DNA of 52,256 bases from Myxococcota bacterium (GCA_023150875.1 JAKLKC010000049.1:1-52256), one strand, 5' to 3'; shown: positions 20,741-29,070, counted from the stretch's first letter. The notes: generated by a model from the sequence alone, not told the origin. Numbers and translations: made by a program.

Positions 20741-21359
20741 CGGAGTCCGCCTCGCGGTCCCGGACCCGCGCCAGCAGGGTACGGCTCGGCACGAAGCGTA
20801 CCCCCGCGGCGCGCATCTCCCCCTCCGCCGCCCGGGCCGCCCCCGGTGGCGCGTCCACACCCCGCACGGCATCCTCGACGACGGTGACGTCGAACCCCTC
20901 CCGCACGGCGTCCAGGGCGGTCTGCTTCACACACCAGTCGGTGGCGAGCCCGCCGACGTGCAGGGAGCGCACGCCCCGCGCCCTGAGCCTCTCGGCGAGG
21001 CCCGTGCCGTCGAAGGCGGACATCTGCTCCCTGTCCCGCTCGGTGGCCTTGGACACGATCCATGCGCCCTCGGGCACGGGCAGGTCCGGGTGGAACTCGG
21101 CCCCCGGGGTGCCGCGCACCGCGTGGGGAGGCCAGGAGAGGTGGGCGTACCGGGGGCGTTCCGAGAAGCTGACGTGGCCTTCGGGGTGCCAGTCACGGCT
21201 GAAGACCACCGTGCGATAGCGAGGGATCAGCCGCGCCAGCACCGGCACCACCGCCTCGCCTCCGGGGATCCCCAGGGCACCTCCGGGGAGGAAGTCCCTC
21301 TGCACGTCCACGACGACCAGGGCGACGTCGTCCGGGTGCGCCCCCGCTCGACCCTGCAT
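20721..21359 (-). CDS. pncA: Nicotinamidase (isochorismatase fold)
   Basis: A 212-residue hydrolase converting nicotinamide to nicotinate. The catalytic triad is complete: Asp in VVVDVQRDFLPGGAL, Lys in IVSKATERD, and Cys (about C143) in GGLATDWCVKQTALDA. The metal site is in RDWHPEGHVSF (Asp-x-His ... His). The cis-peptide region precedes the nucleophile, as in the family. Start is the ATG at 21359. It overlaps the start of pncB, which it precedes on the same strand, forming an NAD-salvage operon. TIR effectors in this window would release nicotinamide from NAD+, but the distance (18 kb) argues against a direct functional link. Confidence 0.92.
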   Translation of the reverse strand: MQGRAGAHPDDVALVVVDVQRDFLPGGALGIPGGEAVVPVLARLIPRYRTVVFSRDWHPEGHVSFSERPRYAHLSWPPHAVRGTPGAEFHPDLPVPEGAWIVSKATERDREQMSAFDGTGLAERLRARGVRSLHVGGLATDWCVKQTALDAVREGFDVTVVEDAVRGVDAPPGAARAAEGEMRAAGVRFVPSRTLLARVRDREADSDARATP

Positions 21360-21523
21360 GGCCGGACCCTCCCACCCGCCGCGTCCCGAGGGCGGGCCGT
21401 CCCACTACTGCTAGGTCTTCCGACTCCCACCGGCCACCGGGGAGCGGCCATCCGCCCCCGCCGCGGTCCGTACCGCCGCGCCGCGGGGGACGGCCTCAGC
21501 GCCCTGCCCGGAGGAACGAGCGA

Positions 21524-21559
21524 GCCGCCCGGCCCCCCTCTCTCGGGGTGCCGGGCGGC
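21524..21559 (-). terminator. Strong GC hairpin downstream of the SFTS-repeat protein gene
   Basis: GCCGCCCGGC (21524-21533) pairs perfectly with GCCGGGCGGC (21550-21559); the 16-base interval can add inner C/G pairs. It lies 77 bases past the stop codon at 21636 on the minus strand. There is no T-tract, so termination strength is uncertain. Confidence 0.4.
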
Positions 21560-21635
21560 CGCTTCGCGGCGGGATCCGAACTCGCCGCACCGTTCCAGGG
21601 ATCAGCCGCGTCTCAGCGCGGCACTACTCGGGAGC

Positions 21636-23186
21636 TCACTTCCAGGGAGCGTTGTCGTTCTGGGGATCGAGGATCCGGATGCCGGCCGCGGAGCCGAGCA
21701 CCGTGGAGATCACTTCGATCTGCTCGTCCTCGGCGCCCGCGAGCACGGGCTCCAGGGCGATCTCGGTCTCGTCGATGAGGCCGAGGTAGGTGTCGGCGAC
21801 GCCGTCGGCCAGGAGGGCGACGTCCAGGGTCTCGGTCTCGCCGGAGCCGTCCAGCGCGCCGGTGAAGGCCAGCTCGACGCCCGCACCCACCTGCTCGCTC
21901 AGGCGCTCGCCGGTGGCGTAGATCTCGGGCCAGGCGCTGGCGAGGCCGTTCTCGACCGCGTAGTCCTGGAGGTAGTGGGCCTCGTCGCGGCCCTCGCCGT
22001 CGGCCTCCACCGCGTCGGTGCGGAGCACGCCCACCAGCCACGGCCAGGTCCCGCCGCCCACGCCCAGGCCGGCGAAGCCCGCGCCGAAGCCGGCCGCGCC
22101 GAAGCCCGCGCTGGTGAAGGAGCTGTAGCTGACGCTGGAGGTGAACGACGTCGCGCTGGTGAACGAGGAGGCGGCCGCGGCGCCGCCCAGCCCGAACCCG
22201 AGGCCGCCCACGGCGCCGGTCGACGAGGTAACGGACGTGAACGAGGTGTAGGACGTGAAGCTCACCACCGAGGTGAACGACACCGCCGCCGCGCCGAACG
22301 CGCCGGCGACGCCCACCGCGGGCACGCCCACCGCCCCGAGGCCGAGGCCGAGGCCGCCGATCCCGAGCCCGAAGCCGCCCACGCCGCACCACGGCACGCC
22401 CACCATGCCGCCGAAGCCGAAGGGGGCGATCCCGAGCCACGGCGAGATCCCGATCCCCCACCACGGCAGCGCGCCGAAGCCGATGTGCCCGACGCCGAAG
22501 CGCCGGAACCCCAGGTGACCGAAGCCCAGGCCGTGACCCAGGATCCCGCGGAACCCGAGGCCCAGGCCGTGACGCAGGCCGCGGCCGTGGATCCCGAACC
22601 CGCGGCCCAGCACGCCCACGAAGGCCCGGTTGGCACCCCGGAAGCCCCGGCCGAGGTGACCCACGCCGAGCCCCATGCCCCCGCCGAACTCGCGGGCCGC
22701 CTGCATGGTCCCCTCGTCGATGAGGGTCATCAGCAGCACGGGCTGCACGTCGTCCAGGGCCAGGTCGCCCCGGGCGTCGGTGAGCGCGGCGTCCAGCACG
22801 TCCACCTGGAAGGTGGAGAGCTCGCCCACGGGCACGATGGGGTTGACCTCGTCGGACGTGATCTCGCTGTCGGTCAGCGCGCGGCCGAGGAGCTCGCCGG
22901 TGTCGGACGTGTACGCGCTCACCACCAGGAAGGGCGCCTCGGAGTCGATGCCCTCCAACAGGAAGGTGCCGTCCTCGTCGACCGCGGCCTCGACCTGCTG
23001 CACGGTCGTGCGCCCGGACCCGTCGGCGAAGTACTCCTCGATGTCGAAGCGGGCCTTGGTGACCTCGCCGTCGGAGCTGTCCAGGATCCCCTGGATGTCG
23101 CCGACCTCGGCGTGGGCGACGCCGGAGACCGACAGGATGACGGCGGCGGTCGCGGGACCGGCCAGGAGTCCAAGAAGGTTGCGCAT
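21636..23186 (-). CDS. Secreted glycine-rich protein with SFTS repeats
   Basis: A 516-residue exported protein of unknown family. The signal peptide is residues 1-26 (LLAGPATAAVILSVSGVAHA). Residues about 27-165 form an ordered domain with beta-rich repeats (VQQVEAAVDEDGTFLLEGI, APFLVVSAYTSDTGELLGRALT), like a carboxypeptidase-regulatory or Cna-B fold. Residues about 168-295 are a glycine/phenylalanine/histidine-rich stretch (GLGVGHLGRGFRG, GFGHLGFRRFGVGHIGFG). Residues about 300-365 carry repeated SFTS/YTSFTS motifs, and the region ends in another Gly/Phe-rich block. An ordered acidic C-terminal domain of about 130 residues follows. Silk-like or adhesive secreted proteins have such composition; a matrix or surface role is a guess. 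ATG 23186 follows GGAG. Confidence 0.72.
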   Translation of the reverse strand: MRNLLGLLAGPATAAVILSVSGVAHAEVGDIQGILDSSDGEVTKARFDIEEYFADGSGRTTVQQVEAAVDEDGTFLLEGIDSEAPFLVVSAYTSDTGELLGRALTDSEITSDEVNPIVPVGELSTFQVDVLDAALTDARGDLALDDVQPVLLMTLIDEGTMQAAREFGGGMGLGVGHLGRGFRGANRAFVGVLGRGFGIHGRGLRHGLGLGFRGILGHGLGFGHLGFRRFGVGHIGFGALPWWGIGISPWLGIAPFGFGGMVGVPWCGVGGFGLGIGGLGLGLGAVGVPAVGVAGAFGAAAVSFTSVVSFTSYTSFTSVTSSTGAVGGLGFGLGGAAAASSFTSATSFTSSVSYSSFTSAGFGAAGFGAGFAGLGVGGGTWPWLVGVLRTDAVEADGEGRDEAHYLQDYAVENGLASAWPEIYATGERLSEQVGAGVELAFTGALDGSGETETLDVALLADGVADTYLGLIDETEIALEPVLAGAEDEQIEVISTVLGSAAGIRILDPQNDNAPWK

Positions 23187-23718
23187 CCATTCTCCGTGCT
23201 CCGGCGATCTCGGGCAGGATGCCGGGCCCTCCCCCGAACCTCCGTTCGGCTCGGCGCGGGCCCCGTTCGTCGCCGGGAGCGCACGGCCCCCTGTTCACCC
23301 TTCGTGCCACGCCGGGCCGGGACCCCCTCCCGGACAGGCCCCTTTCCAGCGCGTCCAGGGCAACGCGCGTGAAGAGCGGTCCGTCCGCGGACTCCGGGAC
23401 TCGCTCCGGCGCAGCGGGCTGGAGGCCGTAGCGGACGTGATCTGTGCACGTGCTTCCCGATCCCGGTCCCCGGGCCGCACACCCCGCCCGGCGTGCGTCC
23501 AGGCCCCGCCCGGGCGCCTCTGCCGCCGGTCCGAGCCGGGGGGATCCGCCCGGGGAGCCCCTCTCGCCCCAAGGGCCCCAGCGCGCCTTCACGTCGCTCC
23601 CGCTCCAGCCCACTCCGAGCGTTCCGGGTGTCCCGACCCGACACGGATGACTCCACATCCCACCCGCCTTGTCCGTGGGGGGAGGCGGTGTAGGGTTCGG
23701 CGTCGAGGGGTGGCGCCG
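23187..23718. other. Divergent intergenic region, no gene seen
   Basis: 532 bases between the SFTS-repeat gene (minus) and ccoS (plus). Open frames here have no recognisable protein and high-GC codon shadows only. It must hold promoters for both sides. A weak TTGTCC ... TAGGGT pair, 16 bases apart, ends about 23 bases before ccoS. No FNR-type TTGAT-ATCAA site, often seen before cbb3 operons, was found. Confidence 0.5.
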
Positions 23719-23982
23719 ATGCTCGTGTCCTCCGCCGTCGTCGTCTCCGTGGGGCTCCTGCTCGGGGCCATCGGCCTCGGAGCCTTCATCTGGGCCTTCT
23801 GGGTGGGGGCCTTCGAGTCCCTCGACGAGCAGGCCCGGTGCATCCTCGACGAGAGGGACCTGAGGATGCGCCGCCCGTGGGAGACGCCGGGCCAGGCCCG
23901 GGAGCGACGGCGCCTGTACGGCGGCCCCCTGGAGCCCGGGCCCGGCGAGTGGGGCGGGGCCCTGGGCCGGGGCGGGCGGTGA
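23719..23982 (+). CDS. ccoS: CcoS-like cbb3 oxidase maturation protein
   Basis: An 87-residue protein with one N-terminal membrane helix (VVVSVGLLLGAIGLGAFIWAF, given as landmark), followed by GAFESLDEQARCILDERD, the hallmark of CcoS/FixS proteins, in which a short acidic segment follows the helix. CcoS is needed to insert cofactors (haem b and CuB) into cbb3 oxidases. The tail of about 40 residues is longer than usual. ATG 23719 has GAGGGG upstream. Its stop overlaps the GTG of ccoN by four bases. Usually ccoS sits at the end of ccoGHIS; here it leads the structural genes and ccoGHI are absent from the window. Confidence 0.8.
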   Translation: MLVSSAVVVSVGLLLGAIGLGAFIWAFWVGAFESLDEQARCILDERDLRMRRPWETPGQARERRRLYGGPLEPGPGEWGGALGRGGR

Positions 23983-25421
23983 CCGCTCCCGCCGCCAGCA
24001 CCGACGTCGTCACGCTGCGGGACCTCGACGAGCCGGGGCGGGTGCCGGCGCTGGTGGCCTTCGTCTCGGCGGTGGCGTGGCTGCTGGTGGGATCCCTGCT
24101 GGGCCTGGTCGCCAGCCTCAAGTTCAACTTCCCCGACTGGTGGACCGGCTGGGCCCCCGCCACCTTCGGGCGGGTGCGCGCCGCCCACCTGAACGCGATG
24201 ATCTACGGTTGGGCCTCCCTGGCGATGCTCGGGATCTCCGTCTGGCTGGTGCCTCGCCTGGTCCACGCCCCCTTGCGCTGGCCACGGGTGGCCACGGGGG
24301 GGATCGTCTTCTGGAACGGGGCCATCCTGGTGGGGGTCCTGGCGCTCCTGGCGGGTTGGACCGACGGCCTGGAGTGGCTGGAGTTCCCCCGATCCGTCGT
24401 CGACCCGATGCTGATCGTCGCCGGCGGGATGGTGGGCGTCACCCTCCTGGGGACGGTGCTGGGGGGGCGAGCCCGCCACCTCTACGTCTCGGTCTGGTAC
24501 GTCGCCGCCGCCTTCGTGTGGTTCCCCATCATCTTCGTCACCGGCAACCTGCCGGTCTTCCGGGGGGTGGAGTCGGCGGCGGTCAACTGGTTCTATGCCC
24601 ACAACGCCCTGGGTTTCTGGCTCACCGCCATCGGCCTTGGCGCGGTCTACTACTTCATCCCCAAGGTCCTCGGCCGCCCGATCTACTCGTATCAACTGTC
24701 GCTCCTGGGCTTCTGGACGCTCGCGTTCTTCTATGCCCTCAACGGGATGCATCACCTCATCGGCGGGCCGCTGCCGACGTGGATGATCACCACGTCCATC
24801 GTCGCCAGCGTCCTGATGGTCATCCCGGTGGCGGCGGTGGCGGTGAACCACCACATGTCGATGGTGGGCCGCTTCGCATCCCTGCGGTACTCGCCCACGC
24901 TGAGGTTCGTGGTCCTGGGCGCCGTAGCGTACACCGCCGTCTCCCTCCAGGGGATCTTCACCGCCTTCCGCGAGGTGAACCGGATCACCCACTTCACCCA
25001 CTGGACCATCGCCCACTCCCACGTCGGCGTGTACGCCTTCGTCACGTTCGTCATGTTCGGCTCGGTGTATTACGTGATCCCACGCCTGGTGGGCCGGGAC
25101 TGGCCCGATGGCCGCCTGATCGCCTGGCATTTCTGGCTCGCCCTCGGGGGGATCGGCGCCTTCGTGCTCGCCCTCAACCTGGGGGGCGTCCTCCAGGGGC
25201 TGGCCCTCATGGACCCCCAGGTCCCCTTCCAGGCCTCCGTGGAGGCGGCGGCCCCCTGGCTGGCGGTGCGGAGCCTCGCCGGCGTCGTGCTCACCGCCGC
25301 CCACCTCGTCTTCGCCTGGCACCTCTGGAAGGTCCTGCGGAGGGCCCCCACGGTGGGACCGCTCCCCCCCTGGCACGACCCGAGGCCGGTGGTGGTGCCG
25401 CCCCCCGGGCCCTGGTCGTGA
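23979..25421 (+). CDS. ccoN: cbb3-type cytochrome c oxidase subunit I
   Basis: A 480-residue polytopic membrane protein of about 12 helices, the catalytic subunit of the high-affinity terminal oxidase. Haem and copper ligands are visible: RAAHLNAMIYGW (low-spin haem b His), NWFYAHNALGFWLT and NGMHHLIGGPLPTWM (CuB His residues), and HWTIAHSHVGVYAF (haem b3/b His pair). YYFIPKVLGRPIYSYQ holds the conserved tyrosine region of cbb3. The start GTG 23979 overlaps ccoS; the end overlaps ccoO (GTGA), so translation is coupled. The length matches the family. It reduces O2 to water and pumps protons under low oxygen. Confidence 0.94.
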   Translation: MTAPAASTDVVTLRDLDEPGRVPALVAFVSAVAWLLVGSLLGLVASLKFNFPDWWTGWAPATFGRVRAAHLNAMIYGWASLAMLGISVWLVPRLVHAPLRWPRVATGGIVFWNGAILVGVLALLAGWTDGLEWLEFPRSVVDPMLIVAGGMVGVTLLGTVLGGRARHLYVSVWYVAAAFVWFPIIFVTGNLPVFRGVESAAVNWFYAHNALGFWLTAIGLGAVYYFIPKVLGRPIYSYQLSLLGFWTLAFFYALNGMHHLIGGPLPTWMITTSIVASVLMVIPVAAVAVNHHMSMVGRFASLRYSPTLRFVVLGAVAYTAVSLQGIFTAFREVNRITHFTHWTIAHSHVGVYAFVTFVMFGSVYYVIPRLVGRDWPDGRLIAWHFWLALGGIGAFVLALNLGGVLQGLALMDPQVPFQASVEAAAPWLAVRSLAGVVLTAAHLVFAWHLWKVLRRAPTVGPLPPWHDPRPVVVPPPGPWS

Positions 25422-26017
25422 CCCGGATCTGGGCCCTGCTGCTGGGTGCCACCGCGGCGATGACCTTCGCCCTCGTCGTGCTGGTGGCCATCCCCCGCGT
25501 CCAGCTCCGGACCCTGGAGCCGGACCCCCAGGTGCCACCCTACACCGCGACCCAGCTCGCGGGCCGGCGCATCTATGTCTCGGAGGGCTGCGTCTACTGC
25601 CACTCCCAGCAGGTCCGGGACCCGAGCTTCACCTACGACACCCTCCGGGGATGGGGCAGGCCCTCGGTGCCGACGGACTACTCGTGGGACACGCCGCACC
25701 TCCTGGGCACGATGCGGACCGGGCCCGACCTGATCAACGTCGGCAGCCGCCTGCCGGACCGGAGCTGGCACCTGCTCCACCTGTACCAGCCCCGGGCGGT
25801 GGTGCCGTGGTCGATCATGCCCGCGTTCCCGTACCTCTTCGAGGTGAAGCCGGCCGCGGCGGACGGCGACGTCGTGGTGGTGCCCCCCTCCCCCTACGCC
25901 CTCCCCGGCCGGGTCGTCGTGGCCCGGCCCGGGGCCCTGGCCCTGGTGGACTACCTGCTCTCCCTGGACCGAACCAAGCCGCCGGTGGCCACCCCCGCCG
26001 CCGGTGCGGCGCCCTGA
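25418..26017 (+). CDS. ccoO: cbb3-type oxidase monohaem cytochrome subunit
   Basis: A 199-residue protein: an N-terminal membrane anchor (ALLLGATAAMTFALVVLVAI), then a cytochrome c domain with the haem site CVYCHSQQVRD and the axial Met in WSIMPAFPYLF. YDTLRGWGRPSVPTDYSWDTPHLLGTMRTGPDL (seen in parts) is the conserved region after the haem motif of CcoO. It accepts electrons from the CcoP-like cytochrome and passes them to CcoN. GTG 25418 overlaps ccoN's stop. There is an 18-base gap to the following cytochrome gene. Confidence 0.94.
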   Translation: MTRIWALLLGATAAMTFALVVLVAIPRVQLRTLEPDPQVPPYTATQLAGRRIYVSEGCVYCHSQQVRDPSFTYDTLRGWGRPSVPTDYSWDTPHLLGTMRTGPDLINVGSRLPDRSWHLLHLYQPRAVVPWSIMPAFPYLFEVKPAAADGDVVVVPPSPYALPGRVVVARPGALALVDYLLSLDRTKPPVATPAAGAAP

Positions 26018-26035
26018 GAGGGTGGCGAGCCGACG

Positions 26036-26731
26036 ATGTCCGGTCCCGACGATCCCGACCGAACGCCGCCTCCCCCGGGCCCTCCCTCGGGCCCGCCCGG
26101 GCCCCCTCCGGACGAGGAGACCGACGTCGCCGCGCTCCATCCTCCCCTCGTCCCGGAGCCGGCGGAGCCGGTGGAGGGCGAGGAGCTGACCCCCTGGTGG
26201 GTCTGGATCCTCTCCGCCCTCGCCCTCTTCCTGAGTGGCTTCTACCTCGCCCGCCACGGCGGCGTGTTCGGACCGGTCGTCCACCTCGCCTATCGGGACG
26301 GGGGCGCCCCCCAGGGCGCGGGCGCGCCGGAACCGTCCGGCGCCCCGGCCGCCGTGTCGGGCGAGGAGCTGTACGCGGCCCACTGCGCCCCCTGCCACGG
26401 GAGCGACGGACGGGGAGTGCCGGGGACCTTCCCTCCCCTGTTCGGCTCGGAGTGGGTGACGGGGGATCCCGAGGTGCCCGTCCGCATCGTGCTCCACGGC
26501 CTGGCCGGGCCCATCGTCGTCGGGGGCGCGGCCTATGACGGGGCCATGCCGGCGCTGGGGGCGCGCCTCGGGGACGCCGAGGTCGCCGCCGTGGTCACCT
26601 ACGAGAGGGAGCGGGGCGGCGTCGTCGATCCCGCGGTGTCGCCGGAGCGCGTCGCCGGGATCCGCGAGGCCACCCGGGAGCGGGCCACCCCCTGGACCGC
26701 CGACGAGCTCCGCGCCCCGGGGACGCCGTGA
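26036..26731 (+). CDS. Membrane-anchored monohaem cytochrome c (CcoP-like)
   Basis: A 231-residue protein with a Pro-rich cytoplasmic N-terminus, one membrane helix (WWVWILSALALFLSGFYLA, residues about 55-73), and a cytochrome c domain with CAPCHGSDGRG and an axial-Met candidate in GAMPALG. CcoP of cbb3 oxidases has the same anchor-plus-cytochrome plan but normally two haem c domains; here there is one CxxCH and the chain is short. It therefore serves as a one-haem CcoP substitute, or as a separate electron carrier. The segment WWVWILSALALFLSGFYLARHGG corresponds to the anchor of FixP/CcoP. ATG 26036. The 3' end overlaps the next gene by four bases. Confidence 0.82.
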   Translation: MSGPDDPDRTPPPPGPPSGPPGPPPDEETDVAALHPPLVPEPAEPVEGEELTPWWVWILSALALFLSGFYLARHGGVFGPVVHLAYRDGGAPQGAGAPEPSGAPAAVSGEELYAAHCAPCHGSDGRGVPGTFPPLFGSEWVTGDPEVPVRIVLHGLAGPIVVGGAAYDGAMPALGARLGDAEVAAVVTYERERGGVVDPAVSPERVAGIREATRERATPWTADELRAPGTP

Positions 26732-27249
26732 GCCCGCCGGTCACACCACGGGGCCCCGCGAAGGTGTCGGTGACGGCCTTCTTCGAGTCCGAAGAGGCGG
26801 TGGTCCACGCCCTGGAGCGCCTGGTGCGGGCGGGGGTCCCCCGGGACGTGGTGGAGGTCGTGGTCTCCCGGACCGCCGCGGAGCGCTTCTTCCGGGGCCG
26901 GGCCCGGGCCCGGGGCAGGGAGACCCTGCGGGGCGCGGGGATGGGGGCCGTCATCGGCCTGCTGGCGGGTGGGGTGGTGGGGATCTCGGTGGTGGCGTTG
27001 CCGGGCTTCGCGCCGCCGGGCCTCCAGGCCGTGGCCCAGCTCATCGGTCCCAACGCCGGGAGCCTCCTGGGGGCGGGGCTCGGGGCCGCCATCGGGGCGA
27101 TGACCCGCCAGCGCCCCGGGGAGCACGACCGGAGGGCCCTGGAGCGCGACGCGATCCTCCTCGTGGTGCAGGGCCGCCCCCCCGGCGAGGCGGCCCGCAT
27201 CGAGAAGGAGGTCCTGGCGGCCGGGGGCACGGACGTCCGGGTGGGGTGA
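26728..27249 (+). CDS. Glycine-zipper membrane protein, general-stress-protein-like
   Basis: A 173-residue protein coupled to the cytochrome gene by a GTGA overlap. Residues about 12-60 form an alpha/beta domain (VSVTAFFESEEAVVHALERLVRAGVP ... VVEVVVS, a landmark), similar to the N-terminus of general stress protein 17M-type families. Residues about 70-130 hold two hydrophobic, Gly-rich segments (GAGMGAVIGLLAGGVVGIS and GSLLGAGLGAAIGAM) that look like a glycine zipper. The C-terminal DAILLVVQGRPPGEAARIEKEVLAAGGT (in outline) completes a ferredoxin-like fold. It could sit in the membrane beside the oxidase; function unknown. Convergent with copD, 5 bases apart. Confidence 0.65.
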   Translation: MSPPVTPRGPAKVSVTAFFESEEAVVHALERLVRAGVPRDVVEVVVSRTAAERFFRGRARARGRETLRGAGMGAVIGLLAGGVVGISVVALPGFAPPGLQAVAQLIGPNAGSLLGAGLGAAIGAMTRQRPGEHDRRALERDAILLVVQGRPPGEAARIEKEVLAAGGTDVRVG

Positions 27250-27254
27250 GGCCC

Positions 27255-28121
27255 CTACGGCGTCTCCCACTGGCTCATCAGGCCCGCCAGCAGGACCGCC
27301 GTCAGGACCAGGCCGACCTCGATGGCGACGGCCCGGTCCATCGCCCGCCACGCCTCGGGGTCCCCGGGGGCTCCCTCCAGGCGCGGGAGGCGGCGGCGCC
27401 GGTGCCCCCAGGCCAGCCCCAGGGCGGCGGCGACGCAAGCGACCTTCACCGCCAGCAAGGCCCCCCACGGGGAGACCACTCCGCCCACTCCACCCAGGTG
27501 GACGGCGGCGGCGGCGAGGCCCGGGGGCAGGGTGGCGGCCACCGAACCGGCGGCCAGGCGCGAGAAGGCCCGGAGGGGGCGGACCCCCAGGGCGGCGCCC
27601 CGGGGCAGCCGCACCGACAGGGCCAGCAGGCCCCCGACCCAGATCAATGCGGCGCCTCCGTGGGCGGCGTGGACCAGGAACAGGGGGGAGATCGCGCCCC
27701 GGACGGCCCCGTGCCCCAGGGCGGCCAGGCCCAGGACCGCCAACCCCGCGGCCACCATCCCCGCGACCACCCTCCCCCCGGGGCGGGCCGGCGTCCCCCG
27801 GGCCGCGCCCAGGCCCAGAGCCACCGTCGCCGCCGCCGCGGCCCCGTGGAGGGCGAGGCTCCGGCCCCACTCCGACCCCGTCAGTACCCCCCAGGCAGCA
27901 GCGGGGGCCAGGGACCCGGCCATGGTCGTGGCGCCCTGGAGCAGGTGGAGGGCGCTGGCGGCTCCGACCGCGACCCCGCCCGCCAGCACCATCCGGGCGT
28001 CGGCGGGATCGGGCCCCGCGCCGGTGGCCAGGCGCAGGGTCCCCGGGCCCGTCGCCAGCGCGAGCCCCAGGAAGGACAGCGCGTGGGCCAGGGCGCCGTC
28101 GAGGATGTGGTCGCCCGGCAC
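27255..28121 (-). CDS. copD: CopD-family copper transport membrane protein
   Basis: A 288-residue polytopic protein with about eight hydrophobic helices. The helices carry the His and Met positions of CopD/PcoD: FLVHAAHGGAALIWVGGLLALSV and ASALHLLQGATTMAGS, and the C-terminal MSQWETP. CopD works with periplasmic CopC to bring copper into the cell. Here it may supply copper for CuB of the adjacent cbb3 oxidase, since the operons are neighbours and convergent; that link is inference. Start at ATG 28121, 12 bases after copC on the same strand. Confidence 0.85.
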   Translation of the reverse strand: MPGDHILDGALAHALSFLGLALATGPGTLRLATGAGPDPADARMVLAGGVAVGAASALHLLQGATTMAGSLAPAAAWGVLTGSEWGRSLALHGAAAAATVALGLGAARGTPARPGGRVVAGMVAAGLAVLGLAALGHGAVRGAISPLFLVHAAHGGAALIWVGGLLALSVRLPRGAALGVRPLRAFSRLAAGSVAATLPPGLAAAAVHLGGVGGVVSPWGALLAVKVACVAAALGLAWGHRRRRLPRLEGAPGDPEAWRAMDRAVAIEVGLVLTAVLLAGLMSQWETP

Positions 28122-28133
28122 CGGCCGCGGCGT

Positions 28134-28508
28134 TCAACGGGGGACGGTGAAGGCGAGCACCCCCTCGACCCGGTGGCCGTCCCGGGAGACCACGCTCCAC
28201 TCCAGGCGGTGGGAGCCGGGGGGAAGGGACCGGGGAAGCCTTACGGCCACCTCGGTCTCCGGGGCGCCCTCCCTCTCCACCCGCGACAGCGGCGTTCGGT
28301 TCCCCGCGGCGTCCACCAGGTCGAAGCGGCCGTACCGGCGCTCCACCCGGCCGTCGAACCGGAGCACCACGGTCTCGGGGACGCCCTTGGCGACCCCCTC
28401 CGCCGGAGGCTCGGAGTCCACCAGCTTCGCGTGGGCGGCGGCCGGGGCGGGGCCGAAGGCGAGGGTGAAGGCGACGAGGTGGGCCAGGGGGAGGGGCACC
28501 CGCATCAT
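28134..28508 (-). CDS. copC: CopC-family periplasmic copper-binding protein
   Basis: A 124-residue exported protein. The signal peptide is HLVAFTLAFGPAPAAA, and cleavage leaves HAKLVDSEPPAEG, the N-terminal copper(II) site His of CopC. A cupredoxin-like beta-sandwich follows (ETVVLRFDGRVER, SLPPGSHRLEWSVVSRDGHRVEG), with the second site in RDGHRVEG. A Met-rich Cu(I) loop is absent, so it is of the Cu(II)-only type. The ATG at 28508 (of a MMR start) follows CCGGAG. It is the first gene of copC-copD. Confidence 0.88.
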   Translation of the reverse strand: MMRVPLPLAHLVAFTLAFGPAPAAAHAKLVDSEPPAEGVAKGVPETVVLRFDGRVERRYGRFDLVDAAGNRTPLSRVEREGAPETEVAVRLPRSLPPGSHRLEWSVVSRDGHRVEGVLAFTVPR

Positions 28509-28763
28509 CCACTCCGGCGGGCGCCCGCGCGGGGGGCGGTGCGCGGGCGCGGCCCGGTGAAGCTGCGCCGGATCCGTCCGACGGCAAGGGGCGACTTGTC
28601 CGGGTGGGGATCGGGGAGAGGGCTCGGCGCACCCTTTCCTTGCCCGTCGCCCCCCTCTCCTTGCCCGGTCTGGCGCCCCTTCGCCGCGCTGAGCACGTGC
28701 CTGGGGCGGGCACTGGACCTGGATGGCCGCGCTGACTAGGCTTGCGTGGTCATGGAGGTGTTC

Positions 28764-29003
28764 GTGTGGCTCATCCCCGTCCACGCCGCCAAGACGTGCC
28801 TTCCCCGCCTGATCGAACGCGCCCTGGCCGGCGAAGAGATCGTGATCTCCCGGGCCGGCGTGCCCGCGGTGCGGCTCGTCCCCGTCGACGCGCCTGCGCG
28901 CACTCGGGTGTTCGGGGCCCTGAAAGGCCGGATCCCGACAGACGACCGCCTGTACGGTCCGCTGGCTGCGAGCGACCTGCGCGACTGGGAGGGCGCGGAG
29001 TAG
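28764..29003 (+). CDS. Phd/YefM-like antitoxin (apparently orphan)
   Basis: A 79-residue protein with the Phd/YefM/VapB-type N-terminal fold: VHAAKTCLPRLIERALAGEEIVISRAGVPAVRLVPVDA (landmarks HAAKT, GEEIVI and GVPAVRLV), then FGALKGRI, DDRLYGPLAASDLRDWEG. This is the region that wraps a PIN toxin. Such antitoxins repress their own operon. The GTG at 28764 follows GGAGG (28754-28758) and is preferred; the frame also allows ATG 28752. The partner toxin is missing: only a short run after the stop looks like the start of a PIN domain (see next entry), and then the dehydratase gene begins on the opposite strand. It is likely a decaying TA locus. Confidence 0.75.
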   Translation: MWLIPVHAAKTCLPRLIERALAGEEIVISRAGVPAVRLVPVDAPARTRVFGALKGRIPTDDRLYGPLAASDLRDWEGAE

Positions 29004-29060
29004 CGGTTCTCGTGGACACGCCCTCCGCTGGTGGATCGGGCGAGCGCCTCTACCGGACGG
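29004..29060 (+). pseudogene. Possible PIN-toxin start remnant after the Phd antitoxin
   Basis: Right after the antitoxin stop, codons read V-A-V-L-V-D-T, then after a small frame shift L-R-W-W-I-G. PIN toxins paired with Phd antitoxins usually begin with a LLDTHxLLWW-like stretch. A loss of about four bases would explain the shift. The rest is replaced by the 3' end of the opposite-strand dehydratase gene. The evidence is very short. Confidence 0.3.
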
Positions 29061-29070
29061 CTCCCGCTCG

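Noticed and set aside
23187-23718. tRNA or small RNA gene in the ccoS upstream gap
   Set aside because: No cloverleaf with T-arm GGTTCRA and acceptor pairing could be drawn.
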